Of a stretch of 64,000 nucleotides of DNA, positions 34,901 through 47,200 are shown one piece after another. Each line of letters begins with the position of its first letter. Within the stretch, counting starts at the first letter, position 1. A program made the position numbers and the translations under genes. Source of the DNA: Caenorhabditis elegans. Taxonomy: Eukaryota > Nematoda > Chromadorea > Rhabditida > Rhabditidae. The stretch covers positions 8,680,001 to 8,744,000 of the forward strand of contig NC_003279.8 in assembly GCF_000002985.6 (NCBI RefSeq), in the 5' to 3' direction. A model generated the notes under the pieces. It made no database searches and was not told the DNA's origin. It was given only the letters and a program-made list of their open reading frames with translations.

Positions 34901-37900
34901 ATCTGAAAGATATGAGAACATTAATTCCGGAAAGAATTTAGATAGTCACACAGTTTTCTGCTTTAACTTTTGGTGATTTTCATTGTTTCGTTTTTCGAGA
35001 AAAACTGGAGCATCGAAAAGCCGAAAAGCTTTTTCTTTCCTTAAAAAATAGAAAAATTGTTTCTTTTTATTTTTCAGTCTCCTTGGTTTTGCTTGAAACT
35101 CAAAAATCTCAAATAAAATGTATGCTTTGTCAGGTACCCAAAAAATAAAAAAGAAAAAAGAAACCGTGAGCCTTGTAGTGAATATCGTTAGATTAAAAAA
35201 AATTAGAAATAATGAAACTTTTACTATTCAACTTTACATTTTTTTTCAATTCTTATTTTATTTTAGTCCCAATTCATACAAATAACCCCATCAAGATCTC
35301 AAAGTTTGCAACATTTTCCTCCCGTTTCCATCTCCTCTGGGAATATTCTCAAAATGAAACAAAAAATGTTCGAGGAGCCATTATTCTCAAAAAAGCTTCA
35401 CTACTCCACTCTCACTCTATTTCTTTTTCCAAATATTTCCAACACTGAAAATCCCCCGAAAAAACAATAATGTGGTGTTGCGGTTCCAAGACTTACGAAC
35501 AAGAAAACATGGAAAAAGAACAAAAAGTGTGGGTTGTTTTGAGATAATATGGCCCTTGGGACAAGTTTTGTGGAGGTATGGGATGGAATCGAACAAACTT
35601 TTTTTGAAAAATTTCCTTTTTGTTTGTGTTCCTTGAACATTTTTAAGATCAAGAAGGATAACATCAAAGGTGCGAGAATTTGTAAAAACAGAAAAGTAAT
35701 TTTACTTTGAAAAACTAGCAGGGCCTCAAGGAGCCTCAAGGATTGACGATTAAGGCGAAGTCACCAAATAATGCTAAAGTTGAATGACGCGGAAACTTAT
35801 CAAAAATCAATTTTCTGAAAATTATGAATTAAAAAAAATTGACAAACACTCAAATAGTAATAATTCTCACTTTCCAGATGTTTCTCTTTCAAAGCAAAGC
35901 TCATTTCCCTTCTAACCAATACTACAAACTTGTCTCCTGAGAACTTCTTCTGTCCTTTCTCCCATTTTTTTTCGCTCGTTTTTTCCGTTAAAATTTGATT
36001 TATTCGCACCTCATTTTTCTTTTTCTTCTTCTGTTTTCTCTGTATTTTTTTTCTGTCACGTTAAGAGCATTCCGTTTGTGCTCCGTTCTCATTCCGACAC
36101 TAGCAATCAATTACTTTCTAAAAGAAAAGATGCGAAATGGTGAAACACGGAAACGAATGATGAATGGTATCGACATTCGATGGGCTCTTTTTGTAATGAA
36201 AACTTTGCCAAACGATCGGAATAGATTTATCCTAACAAATTGCCTTCTGGTATATTGAGGCAACAATTAGACTAATATAAATTAAATAAAATATTAAGTT
36301 GTTTTTGAACGTTCCAACAAGCTTCAATTTGAAGGGAAAATCAATTACTAGATCACCAAAAAAATAATTGCGACGAACTCAATTTGAAACACAAAAAAAA
36401 CTAGTTTTAGGCCATAAATGAATTCTTAGCGGAGTTTCGGGAATTGTCTGGGAAATATCTGAAATGTTTTCAAACAATTTTCAGTTAACAAATTATTCTG
36501 AAAAAGTTTCAATAGTCTTTTAAAAAATTTAATCACGGACTCCCACATTTTTTCTATTTGTTGCCACATTTAGTGGCACTGGGTTAAAGATTTTATGAGT
36601 TGTGGGGTTATACTCTTCCCCCGTCGTTTGCCATCATAAAGGCGTCATTAGGATTAAGAGAATCAGAAGAAGAAGACGATTTTGATGTGACCTAACAGTA
36701 AGGGCATATGGTTGATTGATTGTTTCTTAAGAAGTGGAATAAAAAACAATGTCGAGGAATCCTTTGCCTATTTTAAACAACATGTAAAAAATAATAAATT
36801 GTGTTTCTGACAAGAGAGCTTTCCATGGGAAAATGGGAGGATTTTTCTTTTTTTTCACAATTTTTTTCGGATTCAACCCTGATACTAGGATCTACATGAG
36901 TCTTTTTTTTCAAAATCAAAGAGTTTGAACAATAAATTAAAAGTCCCTCCCTTTGACCAGATCTATGGCAAATTTCAAGACAAATTTTCCTTTTAGTTTA
37001 AGATTCATTTCTGGATTAGTTCATCATACCTCTCACCTAGTTTACTTTTTCCCAATTTAAAATAATGTTCTTTTAAATCTTCATTTCTTGTTTTCTTCCT
37101 TACCATTAACCTCGGAAACAACCTCCTCGACACATTCAAATCAAATCGAAATGAATCAAATGAGCGTTGGGGGGGGGGGGCTTCCGAAACGCGAATCAAC
37201 TGTTTTTCCATCGCGCAGCTTTTTTTTTTAATTGGTGCAGCGCATTAGCAGTCGACCTTTATTGCATAATTTATTACATTTTGGAAAAAGATTTGAAGTG
37301 ACAGGAAGAGATTTAGGCGGTTTTATAACTGCCAAAATATAATAAATTTTACAATTTTCTTCGGCATCCGGAGCTAACCGAAAAATTAATAAATTTCAAT
37401 TGGTCACGATAAAAAAATTTGAAATTCAACTCGGCATAGGTAGTGATTGTAACTTTCCATAATAGGAATGTAGCTTTTAAAATCTCTTATCAGTTTCATC
37501 AAAACAGCTTTAGTAGGAAAAAAGTTAGTTCCAACAGCTGGAATGAAGGACGCGAGGATTATTCTACTACTAACTAGCTGATTAGAGATGAGGTTAAAAA
37601 TGTCTGAATTTATTGGCACTGAAAAATGTTTTTGTTATCGTTTTGCAATTGATAACAAAATTCGCCAAAAAAAAGCTCTCAACTTAGAGATCAACAAAAA
37701 TTCCATCTAGAAGTTGGTAATGTCTGGTAAAACTTTGTTGGGACCCGTTAGTAGGGGTGGCGATAGCTACTCATTTGAGTCGTCCAATTTTTTTACACTT
37801 CTCAACCAAGTTTTTTTTAAATTTTACACAATGAAAATCTTTGAACTGCTCCAAAAATGGATTTTTGCAGACCGAAATTGTTGATCGAGTAGGGTGAAAT

Positions 37901-40900
37901 AAAATGTTAAATATCTAAATATCTAACTATACTCCTCATTCGTTTGACATTAGTTTTATTTGGAAGAATTATGTTAAAGCCGAAATAATTTGAATGTAAA
38001 ATAATTTAAACAGTTTCACAACTTTCTAATTTTTAAAAATTAAGTAGTGTTGTCAAAGTACAACGGGCTCATATGTTATTGTTTAAATCTATATTCAAAA
38101 CATTCCCTGCACAACCTCAAACATCGTGCGTTCCCTGGATTTCAATTATATTTTTTTCATGTCTGCGAATCAATTATTTACGAGTACACAGTCACTACCA
38201 GTATACTAATATCATACATTTGTATGTGACTCTCACTCTTTCCAAACACTTCATGTGTCATAATCTCCTCTCTTCTAGGTGTCAATATCTAACAAATAAT
38301 GATGGATGAATAAATGAAAAAGAGACACCCTGGACCCGTGTAGGATACAAGCATGAATACAAGCAATATCTTATGCTTCACAGGACACAAAAAGCGTCCC
38401 TCTGGGGACACATAGGACAACCGGAATCCCGAAGAGCCAAGGAGAAAGAGGATGACAGGTGCCAATTGTGTTCACTCTTGGAAAAGCAACAATTGCCACG
38501 TCAACTTGAATGGAAGAAGCTCTGTTCTAGATGATAATCTACTTTCAGAGAATAAGATGCTTATGTATTTTCAATTTGAAGAAATAAATAAAGCTTCAAC
38601 TTGACATATATCTAGAAATAAATCACTGGCAAAAGGTTGGAAGACTTCTCAACTATTGGAAACAGAATTAGCAACATGCGAACATATGTTTGCGTCTTAT
38701 TATGAAAGTGAAATTAGCTTCAAAGCCACCGAAATGTTCGGAACTAAAACAAAATATTTTTGTATTCAAGTGACGTAGTCAATATATGTTTTTTTCTCAC
38801 TTGTTCACTTGCATAAATTCTTTAAAAAATTGATTTTTCAATTGATTGTTTTTTTTTAATTTTGGTTTGAAGTGGGGTTTGGAAACTATTGGCAAACGGC
38901 AAAATTGGCAATTGCCGAAGTATACAGTTTTGGCAGAGTGTAGTTTTGTACATTTTGTTGGAAAATTTTTAAAATTATATAATTGAATGCATTGAATGCA
39001 TGAATGCTGAATAACTAACTAAAAAATAATTAATTTCTATAAATAAAAAATTACAGTCCTAGTGTTTTGTGGTACAAAAACCGTCCTTTCAAAATTTTTT
39101 AGCATACGGTTTTCAGCTATTACCACAAATTCCTAGGCTAAACTATAATCAATATAGTGATCTGGTCCAGAGGAAAAATCAGTGACGAAATCTATGTTTT
39201 AAAATTGATTTGGAAGATAAATATTAAAAGATAAATATTAAAGAAACCAACCTCCTGGAAGCGCGTTAAGAGCAAAGAATGTAGGTGGCTGTGCTTGTGA
39301 TGCTCGTAATAAATATAGAGCACAAAAGTACAGTAACCCTCCAAGATGATGACGTGGCAACAACATTGGAGTGCATCAAAGTGTTAGGGAGTTTTGGGTA
39401 AAATATAGTACAGAGAATATTTAGAAAAGAAGTAAAGAGTAAGTGAGAGAGAGTTTTGGGGTAATTCCTTGGGATTATTGCAGGGGGAAATATGAAAATG
39501 CTTCTCTTTTTGCTTTTCTTAGTTTGGTCATGAAACGGAGGGGCCAAAGTTAGTTATACATCAGTTTTTCATGGTCTCCTCCTCTTCTCTTCCTGTCTTC
39601 CTCTATATATCTGTGTGAAACACCCGCGCGCAGGGACTTCCAAAAAGTGGGCGGGGCGTGGTAGAAGGATGGGACCAAGAAGGATGCGGCGTGGTTTTTT
39701 GATGGTGAGAGAAGAGACACAACATCGTCCTCCTGGCACTACTACATTTGATGGAAAAGAAGTGAGAGAGAGAAAAAAGCATTGTTTTGGTTTTGGAGAG
39801 TGTCTTAGGAGGAACAATGAATGAATTTTAAGGAAATGATGATGAGGCAACTTGAGATTTTTTGGAAATTGTAGCATCTAGACTGTTGCAAAGTTTGTTT
39901 ATATTTAGTCATTAACACAAATAACGTTCCATTAAAACTGTGGTTAAAGATGAGATTAAGGCTATCACAAATTATTTTAACCATTTCTTCAAAAAATAAA
40001 AATACGAAAAGTTAAACAAAACATTTAGAATTCTTTTTTCTTACAGTCTGGAAATTGACATCTCGAAATAATTTTTTGTTGTTCAGTTTGAAAAAGTACA
40101 CTTTTGACAAAAAAAGAACATCTTATGATGAAATCAGTAAAATCAGTGCTAGCCAATAGTTTAAGAAATCTGCGGTTTTAAATATTTCTGATCAGTGTAA
40201 AACTGATCATAACAATATCGATATTGGTATCTGATTCAACATATCAAATAAACCTCTATGCTCACAATTGTATTTCAATATGTCTAAAATTAAGAGCAAA
40301 CAGGTAAAGAGTTGAAAAATCGACAGCCCAACCGCCAAAGGACACCCTCAGTTTTTCAAGATTCCAGAATTTCCATTTTGAAAAGATTTTCAATATAATG
40401 CCCCAATAAACTTCCCATTTCAAAATATTGTTGAAAATATTTTGAAATGGGAAGTACAACTCAGGATATTTTGCAACCTCATCCAACATTTTTTTGGAGC
40501 CCATCGGCCTTCACTTACCAGTTGATCTTTCTGAACAACCCCCACTCAGTACATCCATTTCATGAACAATTACACGTGGCATTGGTTGACCATCCCATTT
40601 GAGAGAAACTGATACCTGAACGAAGTGTGAAAGTTTTGAGGCAGTTTATGGGAATCGTGAACCTTGAATGGCTTTATCTGTTGAGAAAATGGAACATAGA
40701 CGTTTTGAACAACATGAGTTCGAACATTTGCCATTCGAGTTTTCCAAACAATTTGTTTATTGGCCATATCTCCATCACGAAAGATTTCTACTTTCATTTG
40801 ACCTGGAAGTTGAATTTTAATTTCTATTAAAGAACGAAGAAGACTCGATTGGAGTTAATAACTTGAAATGGCAATTGTTAGAATTTCACACTCTGGTGAT

Positions 40901-43900
40901 AAAATTGGAGGATTTGGGTAGATCTGCACATGCCTTGATAAAGTATGTTGCGTTAGATTTTTAAAGTTGGGTAAAACTTCACCTAAATATGTGTCATTTG
41001 GTGAGAAGTTGTCGGAAAATGCCAATAAACTAGAGCTACCTTATTTCCTCTATTAGTATTGCATGCAAGACTGCAATACTAATAGAGGCTGCAAGACTAA
41101 TGGAGGAAATACGGTATATTGTTGTTGCTTTGGTAACTTTCAGAAGTGAAAATGTTTTAATATAAAATGCCAGATTTCAACAAAATATATGCACCAATAT
41201 TTCCCCTAACAAATTTTAACAACAGGGGATAAATTTAAGATTTTTAAGTTATCGTATTTCGCCTACGAGTATGGAAATATGTTTTCCAACAGGCCATTTT
41301 GAATGCGATACTAATTGGGATTGAAAAAACAACTAAAACTGAGTTGGTTCAATATTCGTATTTTCTATTCACAAACCGGGATGAAAGTTGAGTAATGCAA
41401 ATCTGAAGTATAAACACAATCGTTGAGCATCTGGTAGATTGATAGCTGGTGTTGTTAGATGTGCAGGTGATGATGGATACTGTACTCGTGGGCATGCTCC
41501 TGCGTCACGTTGAGTGTAAGTATCATGTTTTTCAGAGCAAAGTTTCCAGTGAGGAGAGCTATGGATTGAGCACATTTCAGTGTCATTAAGACGACAGAAC
41601 CAATCAAACTTCGAAACTGTTTTCGCTGAAAATGGAGATTTTTCCAGTTTCTGTTTTTTTTTCAAAATTAAACGTACTCTCGGGAACTAAAAACAAATCT
41701 CTAATACTCCATGGACTTTCCCTTCCATCCCCAGCCACCACTTTTACAGCTACTTCATATTCTTTGCCAGGTATTAACCCGGTTAAACGAACTGCTTTCG
41801 CATTTGAACGTACCTTTTGTTGCGTATCACTTTCGTATATTCCATAACTGTAAATTATTTAATTTAGCCTATGTTACTCTTATTTTCTTCATCAAAAATG
41901 TCTGAGCTATAAAAATATATGCATAACAATCTCGTTAAAAATGTTCCAGTGATTTTTTTAATGGCTAAGTGCAAAGTTAGCAATGTTTTTTTCGTTATTT
42001 TGGAAAAAAGATAAATTAAAAGGTTTTGTCGTTATAAATAATACCATTTTTCAGGATAAAATTTTCATGATTTTTGAGATAGTAGAAACATATTTGCCTT
42101 TTTGTTCATTTATATTTTTTTTATGTGGATGTAAAAAAAAAGATTTAAAGGTTTCGATCATAATAATAAGAACTCACTTAATAACATATTGTTTTTGTGT
42201 CGAATCAATTGAATTTTCAGATGAGCTCTCCGGATTCGGATCGTCCCATGATACAAATGCACTTCCAGCGGCTGATTTTTCATCGATTCTTGCACGAACA
42301 GAAGTCGGAGGCCATAGTTTTTCTGTTTGACTTCCTTCTGATGGCCTAGTTTTTGCAGCAACCATAACTTTTGTACCATCCTCTCCCTCTGCTTCATTGT
42401 ACGCAGAAACAGCAAACACGTAATTTGTATTTGGCGCTGAAATCAGTTTGAGTGAAAATTTAAGTACGGCTACACTACAAGAACAACAGTTACGACAATT
42501 TCGAAAAAGAAATATAGAAAAGTTGCCGAGAAACTTTAATTCCAGTTTTTAGTTTTCTGAAAACCTCACAAAGTCTAGTAACAGTAAATGAAGTGCTATC
42601 TGGTCCTTCAATAAGAATTCTCTGTGAAATACTTCCTTCTCCATACTCTACAGTATATCCTCTAATTAAAACTGTAGGATCCGGAGGTGCATCCCACCAT
42701 AAGGTGGCTGATGTGGATTGGGTCTTGATACGAACGTTTTGTGGTGCATTTGGAACACGATCCTCTGAAAATAGTTAAGGTTTAATTATAATCGTTAAGT
42801 TTTTGTGAGAAAAATGTAGTTTTTGTGAGAAAAATGTAGTTTTTGTGAGAAAAATGTATTTTGTTTTTTATAAAATTTACTACCAAAAACTAGTACCCAG
42901 TTTTCTCATATTAATTTTTTGAATTTCGAACTAAAAAAACACGATTTTTAAATTTTATAATGTTTGACAAATATCTAGATACGAATGATTGAAACATAGT
43001 AAGAACATCAAAACTCGTATGAAAACTGTTCTTGGTTGATTTCCAAAACTTTGAGTGGCAGTTGAGTGAGTAAATGTCATATTTTGACTGTAACTAAAAA
43101 AGTTGCTTCTTTTATGATGTTTGGTTATATTAACATGTGAGTTATTTTTTAACTTTTTCTAAAGTGTTTTTTTTTACTTTATCGTTACTATATCTTAAAT
43201 ATCTAGTACAGAACATTTAAACACTGTCACAAAAATATATTATTTCCTGTTTTACCTCAATATAAACCCAAATCTGTTTCTTATAATATTTTGGTTATAA
43301 TCCAATTTCATTCTCTCAACTGCTTAAAGGTCAAATCTCAAGCACCTGTATTCTTGCTCTCTTGGGTTATTCGAAAACAATGTCAATTTGTTGGCAAATA
43401 GAGACTATAAAAGAACAAAAGACGCAGAGATAAGCGGTTGTAAACGGAAATCCGGATGTGGAAAGAGACGAACGGGTGGCCGATTAGAATACGCTCTCGT
43501 TGACACCTATTAGCTGCTACCAAAAGGCTCTGAATTTCCGGTGAAATACCTGAGAAAATGTATTGCCCTTTTCTTACTGCTTTATTGTTTTTGGAAATTG
43601 AAATACATAAAAGTGTGAAAATATCTAAATAGAATTTACAAGAATGCACGAGAAAATTTCCTCAAACTGAACTTGAATTGGTTTAAATGTTTGAATACTT
43701 TTGAAAGGTTTTTATTTATTTTCAATTACTTATTTTCTTTTGTCCTTCAAAAACTAACTTAGAATTATTACAAAACAGTATGAGACTTGAATTGTTAAAT
43801 TAGAGCGTGAAACAAGGTGTTAGATGTTTTAAATGGGAATGTGGGACAATGTGGGATTCAGTCAAAAGATATAATTTGGTAACAAAGACTAAATATTTAA

Positions 43901-44279
43901 ATAACGAATTTTTAAAATTTTCCGCATTTTAGTCCAATTGTTGGCATGTTGCCAAATTTTGGAAAAACTTGGACTTGTTGATTTCATATAATTATTTTGA
44001 CTTCCAAAATTAGGTTAGAAGAAAACTGAATAATTGTCACTTTCGACTCTAATTTTTTCTGATTGAACATTTCAGAATCATACGAGAAATTTTAATACTT
44101 TCCACCACTTGCGATACCTCACTTCTAAATTAAAATGTTTTCTGCTTAACACAATAATTAAATTATTTTCTACATAATCTAGATTTAAACAAACCATGTT
44201 GTAATGCTGTTGAACCAGAATTAAATAAAGAACAAATAAATAGTAGAAATAATAAATATTGAGATCCAGTTTCTATCAT
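25986..44279 (-). CDS. cle-1: Collagen XV/XVIII-type basement membrane protein with endostatin domain
   Basis: Longest model, 1191 residues. Exons: 44195-44279, 42570-42764, 42178-42436, 41678-41847, 41377-41625, 40663-40802, 40519-40615, 34793-34902, 34641-34738, 34517-34590, 34304-34461, 33969-34055, 30541-30609, 30272-30313, 29925-30057, 29763-29831, 28795-29403, 28229-28419, 28085-28132, 27428-27559, 27074-27378, 26319-26401, 26166-26269 and 25986-26054. Domain order: signal peptide; two FNIII domains (~30-235); a cysteine-containing MAM-like domain (~237-398); TSPN/laminin-G-like domain (~399-595); Pro-rich linker; interrupted Gly-X-Y collagen (~705-870) including an RGD; trimerisation domain ([20 protein letters not shown]); hinge; endostatin (~1006-1191: [38 protein letters not shown]) with its four cysteines. 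It is secreted into basement membranes and is known to affect cell and axon migration and synapses. Three further first exons, listed separately, splice in phase and give shorter secreted forms. Confidence 0.95.
28614..28710 (-). CDS. cle-1: cle-1 alternative first exon, shortest (endostatin) isoform
   Basis: ATG at 28710 opens a signal peptide ([20 protein letters not shown]). The exon ends in phase 1 at a GTAATA donor and joins exon 28229-28419 in frame, replacing the collagen exon. The predicted secreted product of 342 residues holds only the trimerisation domain, hinge and endostatin. This fits the published short isoform CLE-1C as I remember it. Confidence 0.8.
30629..30955 (-). CDS. cle-1: cle-1 alternative first exon, intermediate (collagen) isoform
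   Basis: ATG at 30955 begins a signal peptide ([20 protein letters not shown]) followed by about 90 acidic, Ser/Pro/Val-rich residues with an RDD. The exon ends in phase 0 at a GTAATT donor and joins exon 30541-30609, giving about 726 residues: unique N-terminus, linker, collagen and endostatin, without TSPN. The longer form instead joins exon 33969-34055 to 30541-30609, reading [11 protein letters not shown], which is the natural end of a TSPN domain. This exon is therefore an alternative start, not an internal exon. Confidence 0.85.
31430..31850 (-). promoter_or_regulatory. Candidate promoter of the intermediate cle-1 isoform
   Basis: This segment lies 0.5-0.9 kb upstream of the ATG at 30955, inside a 3.3-kb intron of the longer isoforms. 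It is GC-richer than its surroundings and contains TGGGCGGAG near 31719. Minus-strand open frames across it look like chance. Promoter function is an inference from position and composition. Confidence 0.35.
33133..33374. repeat. 242-bp terminal-inverted-repeat element in a cle-1 intron
   Basis: The ends (33133-33176 and 33331-33374) are inverted copies beginning TCGGCGCCACTT and reaching CTAACTGCCA. The interior contains degenerate tandem units of ACCAACTTT..CCACTTTCTAACT. It has no coding capacity and looks like a MITE. Confidence 0.75.
37169..37180. repeat. Run of 12 guanines in a cle-1 intron
   Basis: Twelve consecutive G on the plus strand. Monotonic G/C tracts are the known targets of deletions in dog-1 (FANCJ helicase) mutants of C. 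elegans, although the most unstable tracts are longer. Confidence 0.9.
39252..39366 (-). CDS. cle-1: cle-1 alternative first exon, TSPN-collagen isoform
   Basis: ATG at 39366 begins a 38-residue leader with a hydrophobic core ([20 protein letters not shown]) and a small-residue end (RASQAQ). The exon ends in phase 1 at a GTTGGT donor, the same phase as exon 40519-40615, and joins exon 34793-34902 in frame ([11 protein letters not shown]). The product would be about 831 residues: TSPN, linker, collagen and endostatin, without FNIII and the MAM-like domain. A GC-rich promoter-like region lies upstream at 39600-39760. Confidence 0.7.
39560..39830 (-). promoter_or_regulatory. Candidate promoter of the TSPN-collagen cle-1 isoform
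   Basis: This GC-rich block lies 200-460 bp upstream of the ATG at 39366. It includes CACCCGCGCGC, TGGGCGGGGCGTGG (about 39648) and GA-rich runs, in an otherwise AT-rich intron. Short open frames on both strands are low-complexity and are not taken as genes. Confidence 0.4.
40410..40455. repeat. Perfect 19-bp hairpin in a cle-1 intron
   Basis: Arms 40410-40428 and 40437-40455 (ACTTCCCATTTCAAAATAT and its exact complement) are separated by 8 bases. No larger element is visible around it. Confidence 0.85.
41047..41088. repeat. Perfect 17-bp hairpin in a cle-1 intron
   Basis: Arms 41047-41063 and 41072-41088 (CCTCTATTAGTATTGCA and its complement) flank an 8-base loop. A partial third copy (GCAAGACTAATGGAGG) follows directly. 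Confidence 0.85.
42799..42858. repeat. Three tandem copies of a 20-bp unit
   Basis: The unit GTTTTTGTGAGAAAAATGTA is repeated three times head to tail in the first long intron of cle-1, with essentially no divergence, so the expansion is recent. Confidence 0.9.
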
Positions 44280-47200
44280 TATTTTTCAGTTGGAATATTC
44301 TTTACATTTGTTCTTCTGATTTCAATCCATTTTCCTTAAAATCTCTGAAAAATAAAAGTATGAAAACAGTTTCAAAATATTATAGAAAATAAAATAAATA
44401 GAGAAAAAACCGCAAAGTATTTGAATGTTTGCGTATTTGTAGATCATAAAAATTTGAATTTCCTCCACTACCTTGGTCAAAAAAGTGCACTATTTACAAA
44501 ATATACACAAAAAATGAACAAAAAATCGAGATGGGAGGAGCTGGAGAAAAGAAGAGATTTCTGGGCGAGAAAACAAAATTGAATCAAAATTCGGTGCCAA
44601 AAAAGACACCTTTTAACACTTTCTTGTCCCGTTTTCAATGCGTTTTCTCTTCTTTTTTAGTTAAATTTTGTAAGGATAAGAGGGACAAGAAAGAGCACAA
44701 AAAGAGCAGCACAAGTTGGAGCGAAAAAAGTACGAAAAAATGAAGGAAAAACTGGACCAAAAAAAATACCCCAAAGATTTGTTTAGTGAGACAAACTAAA
44801 TTTGTGGTAGCTTCCTGATCGACAATCCCGTTCCATTGTTTCCTTGTATATTCTTCACAATTAAATGTGTCAGAGCTCAGTAAGAAAAAAGAAACAATTA
44901 TAGGATCTAGAAGCGAAGAATTTTAGCGTTTACAATATTTTTATTTTAAAAAATACTGGTAAATAATCTAGAAGAAGGCTTACGTAATAGTTTTATAATA
45001 GGTTCACATATGTAGCTAACTTTGAATTAACAAATTGTAAATTTTACATTGTAGATTATAATTAAACAAAGCAAATTGTTTTACATATTTCAAAACTTTC
45101 TGTCGTAAATTTCCGAATTTTTTTATTTTTAAGAAATGTTGAGTGTTTTTGCATGTTCGAGGTCCTAGATGGTTCAAATGTAAATAATTGAAAAATTAGG
45201 GATGGAAAAATCAAAGAAAAGATGTTGTTTTTTTTTGGTAGACTATAGAAATTATGATAGGTGAAAACTACGATAATCAACTTTTAATGAAACATTTTTG
45301 AAAAGTTTTACCACGTTATCATAATATTAAATTTGAACATTTTTCCATTCTTTCATTCTTCACACACTGGTTTCAGCTGGACCCTATAACACGGCCTGGA
45401 TTCCATGGGGCTCCGTCTGAAGTTCCATTGATTCCTATTAGGTATCAAAACTCTTTCCGCCAGAAAAGGACAAAACACAAAATAAACACAGAGTAAAACA
45501 AAATGTTAGGAATTCAACATTTACAATTGAGTGTGCTCTAAATCTTTCGGGTCTTGGCACTCAAATTCCTTGAATCCAACAAAATTAACTCTTCATAAAA
45601 ATAATAAGTTTTTGGAATTGTTTCTATTTTTGGATAAATGTCTTTTGTGGGATATTTTTCTCTATTAAAAAATAGAGAGAAAATACGAAGATGTGCGATA
45701 AAAATGATTTTAACTAAAGTGCGGCACGGTAAAATGGGCGTGGTTTAGAGACAAAAGCGCGGCAATCCAAATTGAGAGATCACAATTTTTTTTTCTGTTA
45801 TCTTGGCATTCGTGACCCGTCCGAGTATTTTAAAGTGTTCCCATTGACGGAATTAGAAGACCGTTTCTATGTTTTCTCCATTTTGAAAAAAACAACTTTT
45901 TGCGATAAGGGATCCCTAGAATTCGTAAACATACGTTAGTATTCGAAAACTTAAAATAAATTGAACGTCTAAGCTCACGTCTTTCTCTCGTAAATCTTAC
46001 TAAGAAGGTCGAAAGGCACCGCCCATCTCTCACAAGCCACGCCCCTTTTAACCTTATTAAATTGTTCACAGAGGGAAGGTGAAGTATAGCATTAATGGTT
46101 ATTTCTCAGTTTGCTTTAGAAATAGAGGGTTTGTTAAAAATCTGAAGAAAAATCGGTTTTTTAAAAGGAATTTACATTACAGAAACACAAATATGGGAGA
46201 ATTCGTATTGCGTAAAATATCTCATAGCGAAAACTACAGTGATTATTAAACTGATTACTGTAGCGCTTATGTCGATTTACGGGTTTGATTCTCGAAACGA
46301 ATTTCCGTTTTAATTGTAACAGCTATATTCAATTTTTTTGTATTGTTTTGTCATATTTGTGCTTTGTTTTAATATTTTATCAATTAATAAGTGACTTCCA
46401 TAAATCGGCAAAAGCGCTACAGTAGTCATTTAAAGCTACGGTAGTTTTCGCCACGAGTATCAGTATACGCATTATCAGAATTTATTGCTCCCTCAATATG
46501 TAAGGCGTATATTATGATTAATATTCTGAAAGTCTTTTTTATTTTTGAAACTAATTTATGTAACAACGTTTTTGAAAAATAATTGTTATCGTCTTCAATT
46601 ATATAAAACGAAGTTCCAGAAAATTGTTGAAAATAATTTTATGGTAATTTTTATATAATAGTTTATTATATAAAAATTAGATCTTATTAATAGATCTAAT
46701 AAAATTAATAGATCTAATATTTGAAAAAAAAAGTAGCCGTAGGGCAATGGCATCTTGTAAGTCTAGGAGGAGACTTTTGAAGGCTTATAAATGAAATATA
46801 TTCAAATTTGCCTCCTTTCCCTCTTTTTGTACCGCTCACTTTTATTCGGAATTTCACCGAAAAGGTCCTCTGCTTGGGAGAGGAAATGTATAGAACAATT
46901 TGCATAACCACTGCCACTTCAATCGGTTCATCGAAGAATTTTGAATGAAAAATGAACTTCAGGAAAAAAAATGACTGTGATTATTATTGCAGAGATTATG
47001 CGTTCTATTCGAAAATGTAGGTTAACTTATAAAACAAATCTCATTTAAGGATACCATATTTCAGAAAGCTAGAAGTTTCAGAAACCATTGCTCGCCGAAT
47101 TGGAATTTTCTTTATATATATTTTTCTCTTTTTTTCAAATGAACCCCACAATTATCTTGTCATTTCGAATATATAGCTTCTTTCTTTTCATGGTTTTAAA

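Noticed and set aside
37005-37211. 68-codon minus-strand frame with a Pro run
   Set aside because: The prolines come from the G12 tract. There is no homology, and it lies in a cle-1 intron without matching splice phase.
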